The translations under genes were made by a program, and so were the position numbers. The notes beneath the pieces are model-generated. The model saw nothing but the letters and a program-made list of their open reading frames with translations, searched no databases and was not told where the DNA came from. From contig CAUEEP010000742.1 in NCBI GenBank assembly GCA_958450365.1, forward strand, positions 4,631,001 through 4,695,000: 64,000 nt of DNA, in the 5' to 3' direction. The first letter of the stretch is position 1, and the number at the start of each line of letters is the position of its first letter. This DNA is from Mesorhabditis belari. Lineage: Eukaryota; Nematoda; Chromadorea; Rhabditida; Rhabditidae. Shown one piece after another: positions 10,701 to 19,358 of the stretch.

Positions 10701-13700
10701 TTGCTCTATCCTAGACACCAAAGAAGCTTTATTTGGTAGAAACTGTTCAAACAAGTCGGACTCCGTACTCTTCCAATGTACCTCCACATCATCAATCCCA
10801 TTATACCCCCACAGCATCAATCCCATTTTAAAAAATTAGCATTTGACCGAATGATGTTTTTCTAAAAGAAGAACTCGAAGAACTTTCTTAATTCAACGGA
10901 CCCTTCTATTCACACATCAACTATCCAGTGGTTATGGAGGAGCGCAAAGTGGCGGAATAAGAAGCACCGCGGTAAATCACGTGATCATTTGGAAAGCTAC
11001 CTTGCGAAATTCATAGTCAGAACTGAATTGGGAAAGATCGATTACTTTGATTGGGTTCTTAAAAGGATTGCCTTCACATGGCCTCCAAAAATTGAATTGT
11101 GAATTTATTGTGTGTCATTATGAATTGTAGATTGTAGTTAGAGAAGCTTTTTTAAAACTTGTCATTTGAGGGGTATAATGGGATTGATGCAAACTAAATT
11201 TTCTTGTTTTTTGTTAAATGTGGGGGTACAATGGGATTGATGTGTGGGGGTATAATGGGAGAGTACCGAGTCCGACTTTTTTGAACAGTTTCTTCCAAAT
11301 AAACCTTCTTTGGTGTCTAGATAAAAGGATAGAGCAAATTCAATTTTATCAATTGCCAAATTTTCAGCAAGATCTCCTAAGCCGATTTCTCTAGATGACA
11401 GTTTATAATTTTTGTGAAAAAATGGCCTTTTGTTGAGCTGAGGCGCTGTTTGAGTTCTCTTTTAAATGCCATTTTCTAGAGAATTAGTCAACCTTTCTAC
11501 TGATGCTAATTATGTATAATGGATTGATGCGTGTGATGCAAACTAAATTTTCTTGTTTTTTGTTAAATATGGGGGTGTAATGGGATTGATTCTGTGGAGG
11601 TACAATGGGATTGTGTGGGGGGTATAATGGGAAAGTACCTCGGACTCTACCATTTTGTCTAGCTGTGTTTGAGAGTTCATAAACTCAAAGAAAGAAAAGC
11701 TTTGTGGAAATTTCTCAAAAGTCATTTTGTAGAGAAATAGTGGAGTCTTTTGATGAAACAAAAAGTGTATTTAAAGAAGGTTTTATGCATGGAAAAAGTC
11801 TCTTTAAAGTTCGACGCTATTTCAATCGGCTCAACTTTAAAAGTTGGTTTAAAAATCAACGGATCATCAAGGGACTGTTCAACATCGAAATCAAATCCTC
11901 TTTGCTTTTATCTACCTTATAAGTTGGAAGACAGTTGAACGTTGGGAAATCCTCGATGTCCCCCGTGCTCACATCGTACTTAGCGCCATGTGATGGGCAA
12001 CGAATGAAACCATTCCGGTAAACACCTGAAATTTCTTCTAATTAAAGGAATTTCTTCTAAAATTTCTTATAAAATTTCCATTTCCCTTTTCTCACCATTG
12101 ATTAGACGTCCTTTCAAATGGGGACAATAAGCGCCAATACCGTAGTATTTCCCGCGATCGAAAATCACCACTATTTTCGTCCCATTCACCTCGAATTCGC
12201 TTTTTCTGAAACTTTAGTTATTTATCTTGTATTTATCTTGTAAAAATCCATGTATTTCCCAAAAATCAACATTTAATTTCTTTCAACTTTCATTCTTTTC
12301 TATTTTTTTACTCTTTTTTTTAATACTTTGCCAACTCTTTATGCTAATTGTGCAGAAAAGTGGCTCTTTTCTGTGAAATCTTATTTAATGTTTTGATTTG
12401 AATATCTGATTCTCTCGTCCCGCCTCTAAAAGATCGCTTTTATGATAAATGGGACGGATAAAAGGAACGGAGCCCACTTTATATTGTCCTTTCATATTCT
12501 TTCCCCTTTCCTGTCATATTGCTTTTTCGTATTGCTATGAAACATTGAACCAACGATTGATTCTATTCTTTTATATTTTCTCGCTAGATTAGTATTGTGC
12601 TAGATTCGGAATAAATATCTAATAATCATTGCCCCCATCGGTATTCTCCCACACACTGCACACTAATTTAAGCTTCTCAACTTTGATGCTGATTTTGATG
12701 TCTCAAGAGAGCTCATCTCTGAAGTCATTTTTAAGGTTTATGAGCTGAAAAATAATATAGACAATAAAGAAAATACAGAACTTAGATAGACTTTATTTAA
12801 GTCTATCTAAGTTCTAAGTTAACTTATGTAATTAATTTTTTTATGTAATCTAGTTAGATAGACTTTATTTAAGAATTAATGACATAAATTTGCTTAAAGC
12901 CTGAATCTATCTAGAGGAGAGAAAAGTCCAATTGAATCGGATCTTTCCATTTTAGAATTCTCACGTTTTTCTTTACAAGAATTTCAATCAAGTATAAAGC
13001 TTTTTAAAAGTTAGCAAAACATAATTGAATGTTGATTCAACCTAACGTAAGCCCACTCACCCTAGACAAACATTTGATAGCCGCCATTGCCATTAGCAAT
13101 CTAACTTTGAACTCTAATTTCTTGGTGTTGGTTTGTTGAATTCATGAATTCTTGGTATCATTAAATGCACCAAGTCTTTCTCTGTCGATTCGTATAAAAA
13201 CTATTTATATTGAACAGCGCAACACCAAGAAATTAGAGTTCAAAGTTGGATTGCCAATGGCAAAGGGCGCTTCCTTTATGATTACGCTAGAAAATGATGA
13301 TACAAGTTGTAAACCAATTTGATTCATGTTTTTAACTTTTAAGTAAGCTATATTAATCTCTTTAAACATAACAGGCCGTTATCCTAGTGAATTGGGTCGG
13401 CGCCCCCCCTTTCCCATTGGCAGTCCAACTTTGAGCTCAAGTATCTTGGTGTTGGGCTGTTCAATTTATAAATTCTTGGTATCATTAAATGTACCAAGTC
13501 TTTCTCTGTCGATTCGTATAAAAACTATTTATATTGAACAGCGCAACACCAAGAAATTAGAGTTCAAAGTTGGATTGCCAATGGCAAAAGGGGGCGGGGC
13601 GCGTATAAAAGGAGCGCCCTTTGCCATTGGCAATCCAACTTTGAACTCAAATCTCTTGGTGTTGGGCTTTTCAATATAAATAGTTTTTATACGAATCGAC

Positions 13701-14244
13701 AGAGAAAGACTTGGCGCATCTAATGATACCAAGAATTCATAAATTCAACAACCCAACACCAAGAAATTAGAGTTCAAAGTTAGATTGCTAAAGGAGGGAT
13801 GCGTATCAAATGTTTGATCCACTTGTGAATGAGCGACAGCAGTTAGCAAACCCGCTACACATCCAAACGCGTGATAGAGGGGATTCGGCACACAAATACT
13901 TGAACTGAACTGAAATTGAACTCTAATTTCTTGGTGTTGGGTTGTTGAATTTATGAATTCTTGGTATCATTAGATGCGCCAAGTCTTTCTCTGTCGATTC
14001 GTATAAAAACTATTTATATTGAAAAGCCCAACACCAAGAATTTAGAGTTCAAAGTTGGATTGCCACTGGTGCCAAGGGCTGCCAATCAAAAGTCCCACAA
14101 CCCTCACCCTCCCTCCGGAATCTCCCCAACAGCACAAAGAATCTTCTCAACCAATCGATCATTCAAATCTTTCGCATGTGCATCGTGTGATCGAGAAGAA
14201 CCCTCAGCACTGATCGTGTGCTCTCTTCCGACACAACAGAACAT
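4706..14244 (-). CDS. AIFM3-like apoptosis-inducing-factor flavoprotein, intact, 16 exons
   Basis: Rieske-type [2Fe-2S] domain fused to an FAD/NAD(P)H oxidoreductase, as in AIFM3/AIFL (apoptosis-inducing factor 3). Exons: 14244-14108, 12205-12096, 12025-11916, 10284-10146, 10097-9985, 9937-9659, 8779-8707, 8628-8516, 8426-8352, 7733-7670, 5742-5645, 5503-5410, 5370-5269, 5225-5141, 4937-4838, 4753-4706. They total 1740 nt with phases closing at every junction: 579 aa against about 605 in the human protein. Seen: Rieske ligands CPHLKG and CPSHGAKYD (C73, H75, C92, H95); FAD motif GTGPAG (164-169); NAD motif CIGGSFIGME (314-323); second flavin motif WAGGDMTQFPL (D443); C-terminal GFNEDYLGTLLHGDL. 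The start follows TTTCAG directly, suggesting SL trans-splicing. Introns 1, 3, 6 and 10 carry mobile elements. The 43-base intron 13 is the shortest. Confidence 0.95.
6043..6740. mobile_element. Near-perfect 694-bp foldback with Tc1-type ends, AIFM3 intron 10
   Basis: Left end TA|CAGTGGCGGACAATTAAA; right end the inverse, closing with CCGCCACTG|TA. Arms of about 320 bp are almost identical, including GGGTTTTCGGGCATCTGAAA at both sides of a short asymmetric centre (about 6366-6413). No ORF is retained. TA at both borders is the expected Tc1/mariner target duplication. The high arm identity implies a recent event or gene conversion. Confidence 0.9.
7066..7435. repeat. Tandem duplication, second copy interrupted by a TA-inserted MITE
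   Basis: The segment CTGACAGTTCTTATTGGAAA ... GGAGGTGACTGGAATTTCTA (7066-7130) recurs at 7216-7398. In the second copy a 117-bp element (7243-7359) with TIR TACCGTATTTTCTGTAATAG sits at the TTA where copy one reads GTGTTAGACACG. Copy one is therefore a paralogous empty site and shows a TA duplication. The same MITE family occurs at 27402-27623. All of this is in AIFM3 intron 10. Confidence 0.8.
8815..9607 (-). mobile_element. Internally deleted mariner in AIFM3 intron 6
   Basis: 789-bp element with 27-bp TIRs differing at 2 positions (left TTGGGTTGATGAATTGAAAA, right inverse TTGGATTGGTGAATTGAAAA) and TA on both sides. The transposase runs on the minus strand, as does the host gene. It begins with the mariner helix-turn-helix (FAKFRSGDKSL, then ISLRELGDELGVDHATV, then LGAWVPHDLN); after a frame break the first catalytic region IGDEKWVL follows, then QRKCQW and GPGEKPES. 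Sequence then goes straight to the TIR, so the second and third catalytic Asp are deleted. The host splices around it: LRT|gtaagc (9658) to ag|ATGCAAG (8779). Confidence 0.9.
10535..11515. mobile_element. Foldback element carrying a Merlin-type core, AIFM3 intron 3
   Basis: The left arm (about 10535-10830: CTCAGCTCAACAAAAGGCCT, GAAATCGGCTTAAGTGATCT, CAATCCCATTATACCCCCAC) is repeated inverted at about 11165-11510. Arms are diverged but clearly homologous and include short CAATCCCATTgTACCCCCAC satellites. The spacer holds the Merlin transposase fragment at 10893-11102. A partly similar piece continues at 11530-11630. Confidence 0.8.
10893..11102 (+). pseudogene. Merlin (ISXO2/IS1016-like) transposase C-terminal fragment
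   Basis: Open frame of 69 codons to TGA at 11100-11102. It contains HTSTIQWLWRSAKWRNKK, then HLESYLAKFIVRTEL, and ends FTWPP. This matches the ISXO2-like DDE transposase C-terminus: H-T-x-x-I-E-x-x-W, with Q here in place of the usual Glu, followed by LESYLAEF and a terminal WPP. No start and no N-terminal catalytic part remain, so it is a fossil. Merlin is the eukaryotic family with this transposase. Orientation is opposite to the AIFM3 host gene. Confidence 0.8.
12775..12808. repeat. Short hairpin in AIFM3 intron 1
   Basis: Inverted repeat AACTTAGATAGACTT / AAGTCTATCTAAGTT with a 4-base loop. A diverged half-repeat follows at 12851-12874. No known function. Confidence 0.6.
13089..14068. 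mobile_element. Cluster of four 42-bp-TIR MITEs in AIFM3 intron 1
   Basis: Copies at about 13089-13262, 13420-13589, 13622-13792 and 13919-14068, each about 150-174 bp and nearly palindromic at the ends (GGCAATCCAACTTTGAACTC and its inverse). Each carries the same interior CTTTCTCTGTCGATTCGTAT segment. The intervening DNA includes the ACSF2-derived duplication. Same family as 1510-1845. Confidence 0.85.
13275..13902. pseudogene. Duplicated ACSF2 intron 10/exon 10 segment inside AIFM3 intron 1
   Basis: 13275-13385 matches 1355-1460 (ATGATTACGCTAGAAAATGA onward), and 13795-13900 matches 1845-1950, which covers 76 of the 84 bases of ACSF2 exon 10 (the PNPLYHAFGCVAG region) with only a few substitutions. 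MITE copies lie between in both places. The captured exon is in the same orientation as AIFM3 transcription but has lost its acceptor side, so splicing in is unlikely. Confidence 0.85.
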
Positions 14245-15915
14245 CTGAAAACATTTTAAATAGTAATTATAGAGTCAAAGATTGAAGAATCACGAAAGCA
14301 AAGGTTCTTGTTCAACAAAAAATTTCTGTTCTCAGGGTAATTTTGTAGGTTAAAACTCAAGAAAAACGTGCACAATAAAGATTGAGATTTTAAAAGCGAA
14401 TCCGATCGTGAGCTTAGCTTTACTGCTGTAAATCTTGTGAGTAGAGTTCAGTCACAAAAACTGAAAGGAAGAATTGACGAAAGCGAAGAGATTCCATCAA
14501 TTTATGCAATTTTTTGAAAATATTTCGGTAATGACGACAATTTTTCTATATTTGATTAAAAAATAATGGATTTTTTGTGAAAAGAAAACCCCTCAAAAAC
14601 TCTAATTTTCCAGTTGAATGAAGGAAAAGAATCTAAAGCAAAATTTCGAGTTAGAAAGCGGAAAATTCTTGGCTTTTTTTCGCCCGGAAAAAAACGGAAA
14701 CCTGATTTCAGCAAAATTTTATCCAAAAGCTACAAATACATAACTGTTTTTGGAAAAACGAAAAAAAAACGTGTGAAAAATGAGGCTCACTTTGCGTGTT
14801 TGAAAGAGGAAATTTCTAGGACAACTATAAAGTTTTTTTTTGACTGAAATTGATTCAAAAGCTCAGCTTTGTTTGAGCTTTTTAAAAACCCTAAAAAATT
14901 AAGATAATGAGTGAATCAAACGAATTCTATAGAGTTTTATGAAAAATTTTTGAGCTTTTTTTTTTTTAAAAATTAGTAATGAGCGATATAAATCACGAGA
15001 AAGGAAAAGAAATCCCAAAGGAGGAAATCGAGGAAATCGACAAGAATATAACAAATATAACAAACAAAAATGGACTCAGACAAAAAGAAAAATGAAATAT
15101 CAAGTAAAATTCTCTTGATTTTACTATAGACTCTCGTCAAGTGGAGGATTCGAACTCACTGCAAAATTCGATTCGTTTCGTAGACAAGCACACTACCCGC
15201 TACACCATGACCATTGAACCAAAAAGCGTAAACTCAGCTCAAGGATGTATAGCAAAAACTTTCATGCCAAATTCAGCAGATTTTGATTACAGATTCGAAT
15301 TCCCCATTCGATTTTCTATTGAATTGTCTAGGTTTCGAAATTCCCGAAATCCGAGATCTAGTACTCTTCCGTAGTTAGACAAAACTAAAGTAATAAGAGG
15401 AATTCTACCTAAATCTCTGGACTCTAGTAGTGATAAAATTTTGAGTATTGGAAAACGTTTTGAGGTCGAACAACGTGAACTTGCGAAAGTAAACTAAACA
15501 GAAAAGATAAGCGATTCAAATTTCAAAAGGTTTTCTTAAATTTCTCTACTTGAACTGTATTCATTTTGAATTGTAGAAATGCGAGACGGTTTTCAATTAA
15601 CACTTTTTAACTCCCAAGTGGATCCAGCGCGTGAGAAAGTATTAAAACATTTGACCATTTAGTCTAAAAGCTCTAGATAGGGTAGAAAAACTGAGAAGGA
15701 CTAGAAAAATAAGAAGATACTTTTTTTTATTTTGGCCTAGGCTTATAGGTAACAAAATGGAAAGATACTGTAATCAAAGGTAAACTGTAACTGATACTGT
15801 AATCAAAGGTAATCAAAGGTAACTCAGTGCCTTTGCTTGCTTTCTTGTTTCAGACAGACATTGCTAGAAAAAAACATAATCAGGGAATAGCTTTGATTTG
15901 ATTCTGTCCTTTGGT
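14245..15915. other. Intergenic region upstream of AIFM3-like gene
   Basis: No convincing exon. A basic frame at 14617-14847 lacks an ATG. AT-rich, with A-runs. Presumed to contain the AIFM3 promoter and outron; no TATA or other motif stands out. Confidence 0.5.
15135..15212 (-). repeat. tRNA-like sequence
   Basis: On the minus strand: box A TGGTGTAGCGGGTAGTG and box B GAGTTCGAATCC, about 50 bases apart, which is longer than a type I tRNA core. The acceptor stem does not pair. A tRNA-derived repeat or pseudogene is likely. Confidence 0.45.
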
Positions 15916-16366
15916 ACATCTGTTACAGTACATCTGTTACAGTACATCTGTTATAGTACATCTGCTACAGTACATCTGTTACAGTACATCTGTTACAGTA
16001 CATTTGTTACAGTACATCTGTTATAGTACATCTGTTATAGTACATCTGTTATAGTACATCTGTTATAGTACATCTGTTATAGTACATCTGTTACAGTACA
16101 TCTGTTACAGTACATCTGTTACAGTACATCTGTTACAGTACATCTGTTACAGTACATCTGTTACAGTACATCTGTTACAGTACATCTGTTACAGTACATC
16201 TATTACAGTACATCTGTTATAGTACAACTGTTACAGTACATCTTTTACAGTACAACTGTTACAGTACATCTGTTACAGTACATCTATTACAGTACATCTG
16301 TTATAGTACAACTGTTACAGTACATCTGTTATAGTACATCTATTACAGTACATCTGTTACAGTACA
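15916..16366. repeat. 14-bp minisatellite, about 32 copies
   Basis: Unit TACATCTGTTACAG in tandem, with variants (TTATAG, CTATTA, AACTG) clustering in sub-blocks. The block of TTATAG variants at about 16021-16090 suggests expansion by local slippage or conversion. No spacers of differing sequence, so not CRISPR. Confidence 0.95.
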
Positions 16367-17029
16367 GGAATCTTTATTGATCAAAAACCACGCTAATTTT
16401 CTCAAACAAAACAAAAAAGTTTATGTACACATAGAAAATTACAAATCGTTTGTAAAAACAAAATGAATTTAACTTAAAGAAATCCTTTACGAATCGAAAA
16501 TTTAAATAAATAAAGGAAAATTGAAGAAAATATTTGAAATTTTAGAGAAATTAGGGCTTATTGTTGTCCATTTTTCGCTTCATTTTTGTCGAGAAGAGCC
16601 CTTTTTGCATCTAAATTAGAGTGGATTCACAATTCACAAGAATTCACAAGAAAATCCATTGAACATTGAATAATTACACCACAATTATAAATGATTCATT
16701 TCAATCTTCTTATAGTAATTGATTTCTCTTATAGTAATCCTAAGAAAGAGTTGACTAGAAAAAAAAAATTGCGATTAAAAATTGCGATTAAAGGTTTTCA
16801 AAGCCATTGAAAATGATTTGCAAGTTTCTAAAAGGTCAAAAGTTTTGAAACGAAAAGAAACCAAAGACCAAATCGAAAAGAAACTTGTTGGGGAAAGATT
16901 TACAGGAAAGATTTACATTAGATTCTCTGCAATATAACTAGAAAGTACACTTGAAACCTTGCTACAAATTGACATTGTATGAGAAGACAAATTGTTTTTA
17001 GATAAGCTTACAATGACTTTTCCTTATAC

Positions 17030-17645
17030 AATTGTTTTTAAACACTTTTACACAAGAGCTTAAGCCGAAACTTGCAATTTTCTCTAGAGCGCTCAAAATC
17101 AAGGCTATAAAAACTTCAAGCACATCTTTGTTATGATTGACTATGAGAAAGGAAAACTGAAACATGAATCTCACTGAAACTCAACTGAACTCAACTGAAA
17201 CCACTGAAACATGAATCTCACTCTCTTTCTCCTTTCTCCTTTTTCTAAGCTCAAAGTTTCCTTATACAATTGTTTTTAAACACTTTTACACTAGCAAGAG
17301 CTTAAGCTGAAACTTGCAATTTTCTCTAGAACTCTCAAAATCAAGGCTATGAAAACTTCAAGCACATGTTTCAGTTTTCCTTTCTCATAGTCAATCAAAA
17401 CAAAGATGAATCTCACTCTCTTTCCCCTTTCTCCTTTTCCTAAGCTCAAGGTTTCCTTATACAATTGTTTTTAAACACTTTTACACAAGAGCTTAAGCTG
17501 AAACTTGCAATTTTCTCTAGAACTCTCAAAATCAAGGCTATAAAAACTTCAAGCACATTTTTGTTTTGATTGACTATGAGAAAGGAAAACTGAAACATGA
17601 ATCTCACTTTCTTTCCCCTTTCTCCTTTTTCTAAGCTCAAGGTTT
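17030..17645. repeat. Three tandem copies of a roughly 200-bp unit
   Basis: The segment CAATTGTTTTTAAACACTTT ... CAAGGCTATAAAAACTTCAA ... ATGAATCTCACTCTCTTTCC recurs from about 17030, 17262 and 17460. One copy differs by an inverted-order GTTTCAGTTTTCCTTTCTCA segment (17368-17388). It lies just upstream of the secreted gene and could include its promoter. Confidence 0.8.
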
Positions 17646-17750
17646 TCTTGTGTGTTTTCTTGTGTCATTGGTGTCATTCACTCAGCTATCTTTTGTCTAA
17701 AAGCTTGCTCAAATCAATGCTGTGAATAACATTAGATATTTTTGTTCACA

Positions 17751-18527
17751 ATGAGAAATTTACTATTTTTTTTGCTCATTTTCTATCTATACAAAGTTCA
17801 ATCAGGTATACTTTACAAACAATTACTTTACTATATATCATTGTCAAATTTTAGCACCAACTGAGCCCAAGATGAGCGATTTGGACGCTAGAAGGTAAAT
17901 TTTCGATTTTTTTACTTTCTTGAAGAATTTCTAGAATCTTGAAAGCTCATATCAAGTCAAGAGCGATAAGAAAAGTTGATGTTAGTGAAGAAGATGATGA
18001 TAGTGAAAAGAAGAAACACCAATGATTGTCCCGCCGGATCCACGAGATTGGAGGTTTAATTCAGAGCAATTAAAGTCATAGATGTTCTTGAGACAAAGCA
18101 AAGCTTACTTGCTTTATCTTGTTTACCATTAGGTTGGTGTAGAGTGCTTGTTCTCAAACTCTTGCCAAGGCTAGGCTTACTATTAGCTTTTCATAGCTTT
18201 GGAACAGCTCTAATCCTCTAGCTCACGAAAAAAGGAGCCCACACTCGATTCGAAGAAGAACTACGGAGCCGCCAGTGAAGCTTTGATCAAAAGCGATCAT
18301 CCGAAGTAAGTGAAAGAATTTCAAGTAATTCGACAACTTTTTCAGAGCTCATCAAGGCCAGATTCCAATCATCCCGTCTGACGCAGCCTACGGATCAGGC
18401 GATGCATTCAAAGACTTCGATCAGTTCACCGATTCTCGCGGTCTTGCACATCGACCTAGATCGAGGAGTCCCTGGTCGAAACCTGGTTTGACTTGATTGA
18501 TTCAATCTACTATATCTAAAAGAGCAG

Positions 18528-18562
<35 letters not shown>

Positions 18563-19335
18563 AAGGACATTTTCTCAGCCGTGTTTTGATCCATAAAGCT
18601 AAAACTTCTTTAGAAAATAGAATATATTGTAGTTGTGCCATTTAAAATAAAAAACTGACAATTCTAAATTAACTGCAGTACGGGGGGTTGAACCCGGTCC
18701 GTGTGGTCTGTAGAAAAACTAGCTCTCAACTGCACCATGGTGACATCAAAATCAAGTGACAACTGGTGACATCAAAATCAGCCGAACAAAAGCTGTTAAG
18801 CGCTGATGAAGAATAATTACAGGTCTCTGGGAGCCAAACCCCGACGACCCGCACAATCGTGATCACGCAAATAAATTCTATTATCAGCCAACTTCGGTCA
18901 CTGCCGATTGGGTGAATGGACAGGTAAGCGAAAGACAAGACTTGGTACTAGGCTAGGCTAACTGCTGATTGGGTGAATGGACAGGTAAGCGAAAGTCAAG
19001 ACTTGGTACTAGGCTAGTCTAACTGCTGATTGATCCATTACTAGGTCTATGGATCAATTACCTAATCAAGTAGGGAATCATCCAATACTGACTGTTAGTC
19101 GCATCAAAAGGTATCAGATAGCAATATCTCAGCCTTAACAGCAACTTTTATCCAAATTGAGTCAATTTAGCTAGCCTGGAATGGTCACTGGGCTGTACCG
19201 GCAGCAGGTGTCGGCGGCTCAAATGGTTACTCAGTCGGTACGGTTCTCCAACTGTCAACCTCTCTAATTTGTGAATTTTCAGCTCACTTCCCCTCTCTTG
19301 GTCACTTCTTGAACATTCCCGATGATTACGATTAG
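17751..19335 (+). CDS. Nematode-type secreted protein, 8 exons, apparent 1-base frame break in exon 3
   Basis: Function unknown. Exons 17751-17805, 17855-17894, 17935-18053, 18222-18305, 18346-18485, 18823-18923, 19171-19237, 19283-19335 (about 219 aa). The N-terminus MRNLLFFLLIFYLYKVQS is a clear signal peptide. Then come an acidic stretch (VSEEDDDSE), VPPDPRDW, SDAAYGSGDAFKDFDQF, and a C-terminal block WEPNPDDPHNRDHANKFYY, ADWVNGQ, GHWAVPAAGVGGSNGY, closing HFPSLGHFLNIPDDYD. All phases agree except inside exon 3, where one base seems to be missing in the AAAA run near 18005-18010: frame before and after both look coding. This is either a recent frameshift, an indel in the assembly, or an unresolved intron. 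The gene converges on the CDF gene, with 23 bases between stop codons. Confidence 0.75.
18527..18561. repeat. TGTC tetranucleotide repeat in intron 5
   Basis: About eight CTGT units directly after the intron 5 donor region of the secreted-protein gene. Confidence 0.9.
18677..18743 (-). repeat. tRNA-like sequence in intron 5
   Basis: On the minus strand: TGGTGCAGTTGAGAGC (box A type) and CCGGGTTCAACCCCCCG (box B in a good T-stem). The anticodon arm is poorly formed (CTAG-TTTTTCTAC). The host gene runs on the other strand. Pseudo-tRNA or SINE head. Confidence 0.5.
18901..19036 (+). repeat. 61-bp tandem duplication of an exon end with its splice donor
   Basis: CTGCCGATTGGGTGAATGGA followed by CAG|gtaagcgaaag is repeated from 18962 with 3 differences; a third partial copy begins at 19023. 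Two candidate donors for exon 6 result (18924 and 18985). Use of the second would add a readthrough segment containing stops, so the first is preferred. Confidence 0.85.
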
Positions 19336-19358
19336 ATTTTTATCTTATTTTTTTATGA

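Noticed and set aside
14614..14847. Basic 77-codon plus-strand frame
   Set aside because: No ATG at its start, A-rich composition, no splice signals.
15916..16366. CRISPR-like regular array
   Set aside because: Units are contiguous 14-mers with no distinct spacers, in a eukaryotic context.
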